NCBI GenBank assembly: GCA_963576725.1
Contig: OY755246.1
Span: forward strand, 74,207,467 to 74,271,466
Direction of reading: 5' to 3'
DNA: 64,000 nucleotides
Source of the DNA: Azorinus chamasolen
Taxonomy: Eukaryota > Mollusca > Bivalvia > Cardiida > Solecurtidae
The notes beneath the pieces are model-generated. The model was not told where the DNA came from. It searched no databases and saw nothing but the letters and a program-made list of their open reading frames with translations. Below are positions 11,101 to 26,100 of this stretch, in pieces; positions within the stretch are counted from its first letter, which is position 1; the number at the start of each line of letters is the position of its first letter. The translations under genes were made by a program, and so were the position numbers.

Positions 11101-14100
11101 TTGTAGAGGACCTGAACAGGATGCTATGTGCCAAATATGAAAGCTGAGAAGCCTCCAGTTTCAGATGCGAAGATTTTCAAAGTTTTTACTATATGTTTCT
11201 ATTGAAAAAAGGCAATCCCTGGGACAGGGCCAGATTTGACACTGGGGGCACAATTTATATAACTTTTGTAGAGGACCTGAACATGATACTATGTGCCAAA
11301 TATGAAAGCTAAGAACCTTCCAGTTTCAGAGGAGAAGATTTTCAAAGTTTTCACTATATGTTTCTATTGAAAACTGGTCACCCCTGGGGCGGGGCCAATT
11401 TTGACCCCAGGGGCAAAATTTATGTAATGTTTGTAGAGGACCTGAACATGATGGTATGTGCAAAATATGAAAGCTGAGAACCTTCCAGTTTCAGAGGAGA
11501 AAGTTTTCAAAGTTTTCACTATATGTTTCTACTGAAAACTGGCCACCCCCGGGGTGGGGCCAATTTTGACCCAAGGGACATAATTTATTGGCCCCAAGAG
11601 ACATAATTTATATAACTTTTGCAGAGGACCTGAACATGATGCTGTGTGCCAAATATGAAAGCTGTGAAACTTTCAGTTTCAAAGGAGAAGATATTAAAAG
11701 ATTTCACTATATGTTTCTAGGGCGGGGTCAATTTGGACCCCAGGGACATAATTTGTACAAATTTTGTAGAGAACTTGAACATGATGCTGTATGCCAAATA
11801 TAAAAGCTGTGAACCTTCCAGTTTCAAAGGAGAAGATTTTCAAAATTTTCACAATATGTTTCTATTGAAAACAGGCCACTGGGGCGGGGCCAATTTTGAC
11901 CCCACAGGCTTCATTTTTATATACCTTTTGTAGAGGACCTGAACATGGTGCTATGTGCCAAATATAAAAGCTAAGAACCTTCCAGATTCAGAGGAGAAGG
12001 TTTTCAAAGTTTTCACCATATGTTTCTATTGAAAACTGGCCACCCATGGGGTGGGCCAAATTTGACCCAAGGGGCATAATTGATATAACTTTTGTAGAGG
12101 ACCTAAACATGATGCTTTTTAAAGGTTCAAATTGTTGACGACGGACGACGAACGCATTTTGTGCACTGGTGAGCTAAAATAGATCATATTTGAAGAAACT
12201 ACAAATGTGTGCATAGGACACTGATGCCCCAACATAAGATTTTTTGTCACAGAAAGTAAGGACCATAATCATGTATGCAACGACTAAAGTGATTTATGCC
12301 ATTTTTGCAAATAAAGGGCTGCAACTCCTAAACGACTAAAGAAATTTACACGGCTATCAAACTTGACCAAGATATAATAGCCACAAACATGTGTCATTGT
12401 GTGTATAGTTTGGTGTGGATTGGACAAATACTTTCCAAGAAAGAGTCCGAAAAAGGTATTTTTAAAGTCATTTTTGCAAATAAAGGGACGCAACTCCAAA
12501 ACGACAGAAGCGATTTACATGGCTATCAATCTTGACCAAGATATAATGGCTACAAACATGTGTGTAAAGTTTGGTGTGGATTGGACAAATATTTTCCAAG
12601 AAAGAGCCCAAACAAATTCTTCTAGATGTGGGTAGGGATGTACGAACGAATGGACGTATGGACAAGAGCAACCCTATATGCCACCACTTTGTTGGGGCAT
12701 AAAAAATCAATTCCTGCTATAAACTATTTCCCTAATGAAAAATTATGCGCGTGTTCATCATTTCATGAAAATAAAACCTTCACTCCACATGCCTGTTTAT
12801 ATCATTGCAAACATAGTAGACCTAGATCAAATGTATTCATACAAATTTGCAAACAAAGTAGATCCAGATTAGACAGCTCCTGTTGGAGCTCTCTGATCAG
12901 GGTCTTCTCTGTTTGTATATGAAATAATATAGGTTTGGTTGTACAGTTACTTTCCTGTGCTCATGTGTCATTATAAAAATTCTTCCAAATAATATTCAAG
13001 TCATTATTTCTTACATGAATATTCATAGAGTAAAGGGTTATACATGTATACAGTGAAACCTGTGAAAACCGGACCCCCTCGGGGACAGATTGATCATCCA
13101 GTTTTCAGAGGTGTCTGGTTTTTTTCAGGTTTGAAATTTTGCCGAGAAAACCAGCAAAGTGTGTGCACTGTTCAGTTTTAATTCACCCATCCTTATGAGT
13201 TTCCTAAGGTGAAACTAGATGTTACAAATAGTTGACTGATCTGAATTACAACAAAAGTAAGAAGTATGAAGGGATATTCCTCAATTCTGTGGACATACAT
13301 GAGTGTTTGTGTTTAATTACATCCAGCAACACATACACATCTGTAAACGTGCACAAACACCAGCCATGAGCAAAGGAAAATATTGAGAAGAATTAATACA
13401 CCTTCACAATCTTGACCCAAAACAGCTATGAAACATTGGGTTGGGTTATGGATAATTGCATATCCGTAGCATGGTGTGGGGCAACATGCGGTATTATATG
13501 AAGTATTAGGGATTTCTTTTTGATTCCGGTCACAAGTAGTTGACAGCAGGTAAGGTACTTTGCAACTAAAATCTTATCACATGCCAACATAATGATGACT
13601 TAATATGAAAAGATAATGCTACAAAATGAGACTAACTGATACAGCCTAGCTGACAGACAACACTCAGACATTGCTGACAGAATGTCAATTAATTAGTATA
13701 ATAAAATAAGCATTGTATCATGTTAAACATATTTTACCATTCTTCTGACAGTTTTTCTTCCTTTCTTGACATGCCTGTTCTGGCTGTGAGATTGGTGGAT
13801 GCTAGGCTGGATGGTGGTCGTGGTACCCTGTCATAGTCGGACAATGGTGATTCTAGGTTCTTCCAGGCTCTTCGTGGCTTGCTTGGTATATGTAGATCAC
13901 CAGTATTTATCAGAGGAACTTTAGCTTTTCCAGAGGGTGGTTTTTTTAAAACAGGATGGCTGTAAAAAGACATACAGCAGTAGAAATTAAAGAGATTTAA
14001 ATTGAGGATAAGCAAAAAGATAATGTAACATTTTCTTTAAGCTTAATTAATTTACGTAACGAATATTCAAGTCAGAAATAATGATTTTAAATATACCAAT

Positions 14101-17100
14101 TAGCTGAATTTTTATAATGGCATACAAGGGAAGGTTTGTCTTGGCAAAAACTGTTGAATAATTTTTTTTTTAATTTAATAACATAAAAAGCAAAGCGTAT
14201 TTCACACAATGCAGTGATAATTCTCCGTAAAATTGAAGATCCGGTGTATAATGGACTACTAGCACAGACATATGAAATTGCAGGGCACACACAAGAAGGT
14301 AAAACCCGAGGAGACAAAATTTGTATCAATTGCAAATGGCCGACTGGAAATAACCAATGATGAAGTGTGGCATGCAGGGGCATGGGCTAATGTATAGGCA
14401 TGGCTTGTGGGTAGGCCATGCAGTACTTGAGGGACTTTTTAATTCTTGTCACAAGGTATAAATAATAGCCTAAGGCAGATTTCACAGCAGTTAACATATT
14501 TCGCTACTAAAATGCATCTTATTAAGTAAAGGGTTAAACATTATAAGAAATGAGAAATTGTTTTATATTGCAATTTTTAAAGTAGATTTTTCTTATCATA
14601 ACCATCATCAGTGTTGAACAGTTTGAATGCAGATAAACCATGTTTAAGATAAAAAACATATGTTTTGCTATAGGTGTTCAAATCTTTTTCACTCTGATAA
14701 CCGTTTCCTGAAAACAACAAACCGATCAATATTAGTACTATAAAATTCAAGTGCAAACAAATTTACAGCTCAAATTTCACATAGAAATTAAATGAATAGT
14801 GTTTATATGGTACACTCCATTATAGGTAACATATTTCAACCCTTTACACGATAAACCTGTGTATTCATGTATTTGCAAACAGAGTAGACCCAGATCAGAC
14901 AGCAGGATCTATTTACTTGCTTATGGAATACTATAGATCTTGACCCTTTCCTCCATAAATATGCCTTTGCAAACAGGGTAGACCCAGATCAGGGTCTGCT
15001 CTGTTTGTTATGGAATAATAGAGAAAGATATCATTCTGCAGTTTCTTCTATGGCCAAAATCTCCCATGCTTATGTGCCATTATAAAAAATCAATCTGATT
15101 AATATTAATGATGTCATTATTTCTGAAATTAATATTCATGGAAAGTAAAAGGTAAATCTACAGTTTCTGCTCTGATCAAAATTCCTGCTACAGATTTCAT
15201 CTAATAAACATACAAAGAGTTCATTAAGTAAAGAGTTAAAGCCAATGTTGAAAAAGTAAAAATACACTTTCACAAGGCTATTTAGTAATAATGTTTACCT
15301 AAAAGGAATATCCGGGGTCTCAGGTGGTTGCCAGTCTGAGTCTAGTTGGTTCTGTAAACAATTAAAACGTAAAGGTCAAAAGTTGATTCAGCTGTCTAAG
15401 ATAGTCCTTCTGGTAAACTAGAACACTGGTCATACATGCCTTAGTAAACTATAACATTAGCCACTACAGGCCTTAGTAAACTAGAACATAGCCACTACAG
15501 GCTTAAGTAAACTATAACATTAGCCACTACAGGCCTTAGTAAACTAAAATTTAGCCATTACAGGCTTTAGTAAACTAGAACATAGCCACTACAGGCTTTC
15601 GTAAACTAGAACATAGCCACTACAGGCCTTAGTAAACTATAACATTAGCCACTACAGGCTTTAGTAAACTAGAACATAGCCACTACAGGCTTAAGTAAAC
15701 TATAACATTAGCCACTACAGGCCTTAGTAAACTATAACTTTAGCCACTACAGGCCTTAGTAAACTATAACATTAGCCACTACAGGCCTTAGTAAACTATA
15801 ACTTTAGCCACTACAGGCCTTAGTAAACTATAAAATTAGCCACTACAGGCCTTAGTAAACTATAACCTTAGCCACTACAGGCCTTAGTAAACTATAGCAT
15901 TAGCCACTACAGGCCTTAGTAAACTATAACTTTAGCCACTACAGGCCTTAGTAAACTAGAACTTAGCCACTACAGGCTTAAGTAAACTATAACATTAGCC
16001 ACTACAGGCTTAAGTAAACTATAACATTAGCCACTACAGGCCTTAGTAAACTATAACTTTAGCCACTACAGGCCATAGTAAACTATAACATTAGCCACTA
16101 CAGGCCTTAGTAAACTAGAACTTAGCCGTTACAGGCCTTAGTAAACTATAACATTAGTCACTACAGGCCTTAGTAAACTATAACCTTAGCCACTACAGGC
16201 CTTAGTAAACTATAACATTAGCCACTACAGGTAACAGGCCTTAGTAAACTAGAACTTAGCCACTACACGCCTTAATAAATTATAACATTAGCCACTACAG
16301 GCCTTTGTAAACTATAACATTAGCCACTACATGCCTTAGTAAACTATAACATTAGCCACTACAGGCCTTAGTAAACTAGAACTTGGCCACTACAGGCCTT
16401 AGTAAACTATAACATTAGCCACTACAGGCATTATTAAACTATAACCTTAGCCACTACAGTCCTTAGTAAACTAGAACTTAGCCACTACAGGCCTTAGTAA
16501 ACTATAACATTAGCCACTACAGGCCTTAGTAAACTATAACATTAGCCACTACATGCCTTAGTAAACTAGAACATTAGCCACTGCAGGCCTTAGTAAACTA
16601 GAACTGGCCACTACAGGCCTTAGTAAACTATAACATTAGCCACTACAGGCCTTAGTAAACTATAACATTAGCCACTACATGCCTTAGTAAACTAGAACTT
16701 AGCCACTACAGGCCTTAGTAAACTAGAACATTAGCCACTACAGGCCTTAGTAAACTAGAACTTGGCCACTACAGGCCTTAGTTAACTATAACATTAGCCA
16801 CTACAGGCCTTCGTAAACTATAACATTAGCCACTACAGGCCTTAGTAAACTAGAACTTAGCCGTTACAGGCCTTAGTAAACTATAACATTAGTCACTACA
16901 GGCCTTAGTAAACTATAACCTTAGCCACTACAGGCCTTAGTAAACTATAACATTAGCCACTACTGGTAACAGGCCTTAGTAAACTAGAACTTAGCCACTA
17001 CAGACCTTAATAAATTATAACATTAGCCACTACAGGCCATAGTAAACTATAACATTAGCCACTACATGCCTTAGTAAACTATAACATTAGTCACTACAGG

Positions 17101-20100
17101 CCTTAGTAAACTAGAACTTGGCCACTACAGGCCTTAGTAAACTATAACATTAGCCACTACAGGCCTTATTGAACTATAACCTTAGCCACTACAGTCCTTA
17201 GTAAACTAGAACTTAGCCACTACAGGCCTTAGTAAACTATAACATTAGCCACTACAGGCCTTAGTAAACTATAACATTAGCCACTACATGCCTTAGTAAA
17301 CTAGAACTGGCCACTACAGGCCTTAGTAAACTATAACATTAGCCACTACAGGCCTTAGTAAACTATAACATTAGCCACTACATGCCTTAGTAAACTAGAA
17401 CTTAGCCACTACAGGTCTTAGTAAACTAGAACATTAGCCACTACAGGCCTTAGTAAACTAGAACTTGGCCACTACAGGCCTTAGTTAACTATAACATTAG
17501 CCACTACAGGCCTTAGTAAACTAGAACGTTAGCCACTACAGCCCTTAGTAAACTAGAACTTAGCCACTACAGGCCTTAGTAAACTATAGCATCAGCCACT
17601 ACAGGCTTTATTAAACTAGAACTTAGCCACTACAGTCCTCATACATAATAGGGAGGTAGGCCATGGACAGTAGATGACCCCTATTGATTTTAAGGTCAGT
17701 TAGTCAAAGGTCAAGGACACAGTGATCTCTACTCAAAAATAACTTGATAAGTATTAGGCATACTTAGTAGGAAGGTTGGCCATGGCTAGTAGATGACCCC
17801 TATTGATTTTGAGGTCAGTTGGGCAAAGATCAAGGTCACAGTGACCTTCAAAAATAAATGTCCGCTCAATAACTTGATAAAAACTATCAAGTGTGCTGTC
17901 TTCATACTTAGTAGGCAGGTTGGTCATGTTCAGTAGATAACCCCTATTGATTTTGAGGTCAGTCGGTCAAACGTCAAGGTCACAGTGACCTTCACTCAAA
18001 AAAAATGTCCGCTCAATAACTTGACAACTATTAGGTTTAGTCCTCATGGACAGTAGATGACCCCTACTGATATTGAGGTCAGTCAGTCAAAGATCAAGCA
18101 CAGTGACCTTCTACTCAAAAATATTGTCCGCTCAATAACTTAGGTGTGCTGTCTTCATACTTAGTAGGAAGGTTGGTCATGGCTAGTAGATGAACCCTGT
18201 TGATTTTGAGGTCAGTTGGGCAAAAGTCAAGGTCACAGTGACATTCAATCAAATAAAAGAAAATGTGTCCATTGGACACGGATACCCCTGCCGGCAAACA
18301 GGAAGTTGATGAACGACAGACATGAAAAGGGGAGCCACAGTACAACTCACTATGATTATGCTTCAGACCAAATATCAAATCATTGCAGCTTACAAAAGCC
18401 AAGAAATATTTGACGAAATTTTTTGTCATTAAACAATCACCAAAATTCAGTGTCGGCAAATAGGAGGTAGATGGTCAACAGACCTTTAAAGGGGAGATAT
18501 GCTACAACTCACTATGATAATGCTTCACTGACCAAATATCAAATCATTCCATCTTACACAAGCCAAGAAATCCTTGACAAAAATTTCGGACATACAGACG
18601 TATGTTTGTACCTACGGACTGACGGACAGAAGGACAGACAAGGGTAAAACTTACTGCCCTGTCGCCTAAAGGCGGGGGCATAAAAAAAGTCCGCTCAATA
18701 ACTTGATAACTATCAGGTGTGCTGTCCTCATACTTAGTAGGTAGGTTGGTCATTTTCAGTAGATGACCCGTGTTGATTTTGAGGTCAGTCCATCAAAGGT
18801 CCAGGTCACAGTGACCTTCACTCAAAAAAAAATGTCCGCTGCATAACTTGACAATCATTAGGTGTGCTGTCTTCATACTTAGTAGGAAGGTTGGTCATGG
18901 CCAGTAGATGACCCCTATCAATTTTGAGGTCAGTTGGTCAAAGGTCAAGGTCACATCGACTTTCAACTAAAAAATAATGTCCGCTCAATAACTTGATAAC
19001 TATCAACCTTCACTCAAAAAACATGTCCGTTGCATAACTTGATAACCATTAGGTGTGCTGTCTTCATACTTAGTAGTGATGTTGGTCATGGCAAGTAGAT
19101 GACCCCTAATGATTTTGAAAACAGTCGGTCAAAGGTCAAAGTAACAGTGACCTTCAATCAAAACAAGAGATGTTTGTAAAACATGTATACCCCAGACCCC
19201 CTTGACCTTTGACCTAGTGACCTAAAAAACAATATTGGTCATGATCATCTAGTGGTCATGACTAATCACCACAGCAAGTTTGAAGATCCTAAGTCAAACC
19301 CTTCAGCAGTTATTGATCAGAAACCATTTCACCAGTTTAGGTTAAAGTGACCTTGACCTTTGAACTAGTGACCTAAAAAACAACAGTGGTCATCTAGTGG
19401 TGATGACTAATCACCACAGGAAGTTTGAAGATCCTAAGTCAAATCCTTCAGCAAGTTATTGATCTGAAACCATTTCACTAGTTAAGGTCATGGTGACCTT
19501 GACCTAGTAACCTAAAAACAAGAGGGGTCATCTAGTGGTCATGACCAACCATCATAGCAAGTTTGAAGATCCTATGCCAAGCCATTTATCAGTTATTGAT
19601 TGGAAACCTTTTGATCTACTGACTGACCAACCGACTGACAGACCGACATGTGCAAAGCAATATACATATATTTCAAAAGGGGGTATAAAAACATGGCTGC
19701 TCAATAACTTGATAACTATTAGGTGTACTGTCTTCATACTTATTAGGAAGGCTGATCATGGCCAGTAGATGACCCTTATTGATTTTAAGGTCAGTCAGTC
19801 AAAAGGTCAAGGTCACTTTCGGCGTATAATGCTTGGAAACATGGCGCTTTTGTTACAATACTATAATTACTAACACTAAGATCTAAAATTTTAAAAATTA
19901 CAAATCTTCTTTAATACTGCTTTATATCATAAAATCTCCTGATACTATAAAAGGAAGCTCCTGTTAAGCTCTGATGGAAATGACTTGCATGAATTACTAT
20001 ATGTATCAATGTAAAGAGTATCAATGTAAAGAGGATTTTCTATTTACAACTTCACCTCATCAAAGTCCAGGAATTTATCCACATCGAACTCATCATTCAG

Positions 20101-23100
20101 ATTCATTGCATCCTGGTCTTCGTCTTCATTCCAATCATACTGGGCATATTCAAGTGCTGCCAGTAGCTTCTTCCTAAGTATATACCCCCGCCATGTCGCC
20201 TGAATCTTTATGGCTGCAGTGTGTAACTCCTCCATAACTTTACTGTTGACCTGGCTCACCTGTCTGCGGCGGACAATTTCTGGCAGAGTAATCTGCCTTA
20301 CCCTGTAGCCACGCCAGGCTGCCTGGATGGTTGTTGCTGCAATCCATACTAGAGTGTGTTGTTTGATCTCATGGCGGACAAGCCAGCCCCGCCAGTAGGC
20401 TTGTATTGTTTTGACAGCGGCAACAGTTTGTTGATCATCACTGAAAGTACATGAAATATATTTAACCTTAAGCAAAGGTGAAAAAATAGTTGCTTGCATT
20501 AACTAAGTGCAGACCAGATAAGACGACAGTTTGACTGTATAACTAAATAAGTTGAATAATCATGCAAGGGACAATATTTCAATGACAAATCATCCAACTG
20601 GAATGTCATTACAATATTGGAGATCCCATAATGATATGTGCCTCTCCTATTAAAGACAAATCTTCATATAAGGCTATACTATGTACGTAAATTTAAACAG
20701 TAGCTGTTACTGAGAAATAGCCTGAACAAAAAAAATACAGTGATGTCTCGTTAATCCGGAATTCGTTAATCCGGAAAACTCGCGATCCGGACGAAAGTCG
20801 TGGGGAACGGATTTTTTGTGCAGTAAATTGACTCGTTACATCCGGAAATTCGCGTTCCGGAACCGGACATAGATTTCCGGTAACCAATCTATGTATTTAC
20901 CTGTATTTGTGACTCGTTAATCCGGCCGGGTCAGTAGCCCCGGGGCTTAATTGCCCACCCCTGACACTTAACAATAGTGCACCGCGGAGGTGCGAATACT
21001 TGTGTTTACAATCACGGGCATGGGTAAAACAACCCCCGACTGTGTGCAAACTGGCTATTTATCAAAGCATATGGCACGCGGGTAGTGATGTTTGATATTC
21101 ATTAATGTTCCTTAATGAGATGCACACTCGCCCAATTAATTTGTTACGTTAAAACCGCGCCGCCATCGTTAAACTGTTAATCACCGTAAATGATTTGCTA
21201 ATTCAGTATTTATCGGGTTTCCCGCTATTTAGGGATTCCCTAAGATTCTAACTCACGCGTGAGCTGGCTGGTTCCCGACTTACAAGTATATGTACGCGGA
21301 TGGAATATTCGGGAAACCAGTCATGTCAAACATGGAGATCTACGTCGATTTTACAAAATTTGCCCGCAGGCATATTCGATAATCCACATTGTACTACTCA
21401 AATGAGAGTACTGACACTTATGGATAGGGTGCAAAAAGCATTTAGAACGACAAACAAGGCAATTATTTTGATATGACTTGCGATTATTGCGGGCATATGC
21501 ACACATGAACGTTACAAGAAAAAAAATTCTTGATGCGAAAGTAAATGTGTACATATACATATACAATGTTTATGATTGAGTTGAAATTTTGCAGCATACG
21601 ACGGTGATTCGTTAATCCGGAAAATTCGTTAATCCGGAAATTTCGTCAGGAACGAACGTTTCCGGATTAACGAGACATCACTGTACTCTTTTAAAAAGCT
21701 ATCAAGGGACATTGACTCTACAAATGCTGTTATGGTATGTGCTTTACACATCTTCTATTTATTATAAAGTTTCCCATAAAGTTCCTATGAAATCGGGTCA
21801 GCAGTTGCTAAGAAATATTCTGGACAAGAAACACAAACAGACCACCAACAGACTGACTGACAAGGTGACTCCAATATATCCTCCCAAACTTCCAGCACAG
21901 CTTGGTTGTTATTGTTCTTGAATGACAAGTTCTATAAATATAATACGGTATATACTGTACATAAATATAATACGGTATATACCGAATGCCAATGGAAGAT
22001 TTATTACCAACCAATAAACAAGTTTACAAGATTTCTTGTAATATCAGAATAATGCCATAGAGGTTATAACATTATTTGTTGATAACACTGAAAAGTATCA
22101 TACATACATACCTAGATCCACGCTCAGCTTTTCCATGAGCATATCTGGTTACAACAGGAGTTATTTGACTCTTGTTTTCGCTGGGACCGTTTAGTTTGCT
22201 AGCACTGCTGCCATCTGACTTAAGTGTTTTTTCAAACAGATCTTTTGAGTTAGAGCTACTGTAAATAGAAAATGTTCCTGGATCAGGTGCATTGGAGTTA
22301 TTTTCAGTGGAGTTATGCTCTGCTTTTCCTGTGCTCATTTGGGGTGAAGCTTTCAGAGCATTTTCAAATAAGTCTTTGGGACTCATAAATTTGTCTTTCT
22401 GTCGTGACGATTGTGGCCGTCCTGATTTGGCTGTCTTTGGAGCCGAGGGTACCATTACCGAGATCTCCCCATATTCATGGGCATACCTGAACTCCACAAC
22501 GGTGTTGAACATTTTCTCACAAAATTTAAAATGGACATCACACAACTGGGCAAGGTCTGATGGCTGATTGTGGCCCAAGACTGACCTACAATGAAATTAA
22601 AATGAAACGTGTATTTAAAGTTAATCTTCACAACTCTACTGCCAAGTTTGTGATAGCCTGAGCAAGTATAGTTAGGATGCAGATGAGACAGTGAGTAACA
22701 TGACATCTCATCACGATACAAACTGTGTGTCACTAATTACCTTTTTGTAGAGAAATTGAATACACCTTGGTTTTTATTAAAACAAGTAATGGGAGCATTA
22801 AAAGCAATGCCATAGTCTACTATCGGTTGAAATTTAATTCCAACTACTGTAATTCTGTGACGAATCAATGTAGCGTAACAAAATTCAAACTTGATCTGTA
22901 ACTAATTAATAAAGCCAAATACAAAATATCACACCAATATCTGCAAGGGTTTAGAAAAAAGTCCGGAAAACTTAAATTTTCTGGAAAATTTATAAGTCCA
23001 ACTGCTGTAATTCCGCCAAAAATAATGTAGCGTAACAAAATTCAAACTTGATCTGTAACTTATTATAATAAAGCTACGTACCAAATATCACATCAATATC

Positions 23101-26100
23101 TGCAAGGGTTTAGAAAAAAAGTCCGAAAAACTTAAATTTACCGGAAAATTTATAAGTCCATCTGCTGTAATTCCGTAAAATATCAATTTAGCGCAACAAA
23201 ATTCAAACTTGATCTGTAACTCATTATAATAAAGCCATATACCAAATATCACTCTGATATCTGTAAGGGTTTAGGAAAAAAGTGTGACACACTGACAGAC
23301 AGACTGACGGAGTGCAAACCTATATTCCCAGTCGGCACTGCCAGTAGGGGACTAATAAAACTTTACGCAGGAGGCACATCACAAACTGAACAATGCCACA
23401 AGAAAAAGACTGCACTCATTTTGCAAAACAGATTAACCAATTACTTAATGATTATAAATGGAAGACTCCATCCATTATGGTTAATAATTATTTCAATTCT
23501 TATATTGAAATAGAAAATAAGAAAGTTTATTGCCACAGTAGTAATTTCCTTACTTTTATCCTATAAAACCCTATGTTGTTACAAGTCATTAGAATTGTTT
23601 CTTGGAAATGTTTCTAGTGAGCAGTAACAACTCAAGGTTAAGTAGTGACCTGAAGAAATTCAGGCTTACTTACCCCTATTAGCTGATATAGGTTTTACAG
23701 TATATCTGAAGAGCTGGATTGTTAAGAATCCAAGTTAACCATAAATAAACTAGAACTATCACTAAAGGTGATGAATACCCCCACACGGCAGCCTTGATTG
23801 CAAATCCAAGTTTTGAACATGTAACAGGACCAAATAACAAAAATACCCAAAGTTCAAATAGAGAAAATTCTGTAATGGCTAACACCAAACACAGGAAAAT
23901 TGTGTCTTGCACATATACTATTCGTGTTTAGTATGTATGGCAAGTATCAATTTAATAAGTTTGAAAATGAAGGAGGAGTTTGTGACACCAACTCCCCATG
24001 TTTCATGCAAAAATGACAAAAAATATTCAAAGTTCAGGGGGGGATAATTCTACAATGGCTAACCGTAAACACATGAAAATTGTGTCTTGCGCATCTGCTA
24101 TTTGTGACTATTACGTATCCCAAATATAAATTCAGTAACTTTAAAACTGAAGGAGGAGTTTGCGACACCAACTCCCCATATTACAAGCCAAAACAAGTAT
24201 CAAGTGAATCAGTTTGAAAGTGAAGGAGTTCAAAGTACAGGATTTTGCCTGCCAATTTCAAGACCAATTTCAAGGACAAAGGTCAAGGTCAAGGTCACAG
24301 AGACCTGAAATTTGTGTCTTGCACATATACTACTCCTGAGTAATATTTATGCCAAAGTATCAAGTGAATCAGGTTGAAATTGAAGGAGGAGTTCAAAGTA
24401 CAAGATTTTGCCTGCCAATTTCAAGGCCAAAGGTCAAGGTCAAGGTCACAGAGACCTGAAATTTGTGTCTTGCACATCTACTACTCCTGAGTAACATTTA
24501 TGCCAAGTATCAAGTGAATCAGGTTGAAAGTGAAGGAGGAGTTCGCCATACAAGATTTTGCCTGCCAATTTCAAGACCAATTTCAAGGCCAAAGGTCAAG
24601 GTCAAGGTCGCGGAGACCTGAAATTTGTGTCTTGCACATCTACTACTCCTGAGTAACATTTATGCCAAGTATCAAGTGAATCAGGTTGAAAGTGAAGGAG
24701 GAGTTCAAAGTACAAGATTTTGCCTGCCAATTTCAAGACCAATTTCAAGGCCAAAGGTCAAGGTCAAGGTCACAGAGACCTGAAATTTGCGTCTTGCACA
24801 TCTACTACTCCTGAGTAACATTTATGCCAAGTATCAAGTGAATCAGGTTGAAATTGAAGGAGGAGTTCGCCGTACAAGATTTTGCCTGCCAATTTCAAGA
24901 CCAATTTCAAGGCCAAAGGTCAAGGTCAAGGTCACAGAGACCTGAAATTTGTGTCTTGCACATCTACTACCCCTGAGTAACATGTATGCCAAGTATCACG
25001 TGAATCAGGTTGAAATTGAAGGAGGAGTTCAAAGTACAAGATTTTGACTGCCAATTTCAAGGCCAAAGGTCAAGGTCAAGGTCACAGAGACCTGAAATTT
25101 GTGTCTTGCACATCTACTACTCCTGAGTAACATTTATGCCAAGTATCAAGTGAATCAGGTTGAAAGTGAAGGAGGAGTTCAAAGTACAAGATTTTGCCTG
25201 CCAATTTCAAGACCAATTTCAAGGCCAAAGGTCAAGGTCAAGGTCACAGAGACCTGAAATTTGCGTCTTGCACATCTACTACTCCTGAGTAACATTTATG
25301 CCAAGTATCAAGTGAATCAGGTTGAAATTGAAGGAGGAGTTCGCCGTACAAGATTTTGCCTGCCAATTTCAAGACCAATTTCAAGGCCAAAGGTCAAGGT
25401 CAAGGTCACAGAGACCTGAAATTTGTGTCTTGCACATCTACTTCCCCTGAGTAACATTTATGCCAAGTATCAAGTGAATCAGGTTGAAAGTGAAGGAGGA
25501 GTTCAAAGTACAAGATTTTGCCTGCCAATTTCAAGACCAATTTCAAGGCCAAAGGTCAAGGTCAAGGTCACACAGACCTGAAATTTGTGTCTTGCACATC
25601 TACTACTCCTGATTAACAATTATGCTAAGTGTCAAGTGAATCGGGTTGAAACTGAAGGAGGAGTTCGCCGTACAAGATTTTGCAGACAGACCGACCGACC
25701 GCCCGACCGCCCGCCCGACCGCCCGACCGCCCGACCGACCGACCGATGACAGGCTGATTCCAGTATACCCCCCTCAAACTCTGTTTGTGGGGGTATAATA
25801 ATTTTTTTATCATATGACAAACATGTGTAACTGGTCTTGCAAACAATCCGATGTGACTCTCACTTTAATCTGTTGTCCAGGTGGGTTATAATGTCTTTCA
25901 CTGTATGAGACTGGGTCAGACACATTGCCTCGAAAGTAGTCCTTGGTTTGATAGGGTCTGGACTAGAGGACATCTGGTAGTCACTCATTAACCTTGGACA
26001 TGCACACTGTAACTGCTTGTAAAAACTGAAAAAAGAATGCAATCTTGTCAACATGTTGAAAATCTAGTTACTGAAACTGCAATATATTTTGTACCTTACA

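Larger units (their letters stand above)
17641..19850 (+). repeat. Array D (145-bp units) carrying two nested elements
   Basis: Units contain GTCAAAGGTCAAGGTCACAG, TGACCTTCA, ATGTCCGCTCAATAACTTGA, CTTCATACTTAGTAGG and GTAGATGACCCCTATTGATT. The array is interrupted at 18255-18688 by element E and at 19163-19690 by a complete element A; array sequence resumes on the far side each time. It abuts the 31-bp minisatellite directly. AGGTCAcagTGACCT occurs in several units. Confidence 0.85.

Noticed and set aside
11588..11933. Frames within element B
   Set aside because: Core-repeat translation; the same peptide recurs in each unit and is broken by indels.
15420..17640. CRISPR-like array
   Set aside because: Units are contiguous and about 31 bp with no unique spacers; eukaryotic context; this is a minisatellite.
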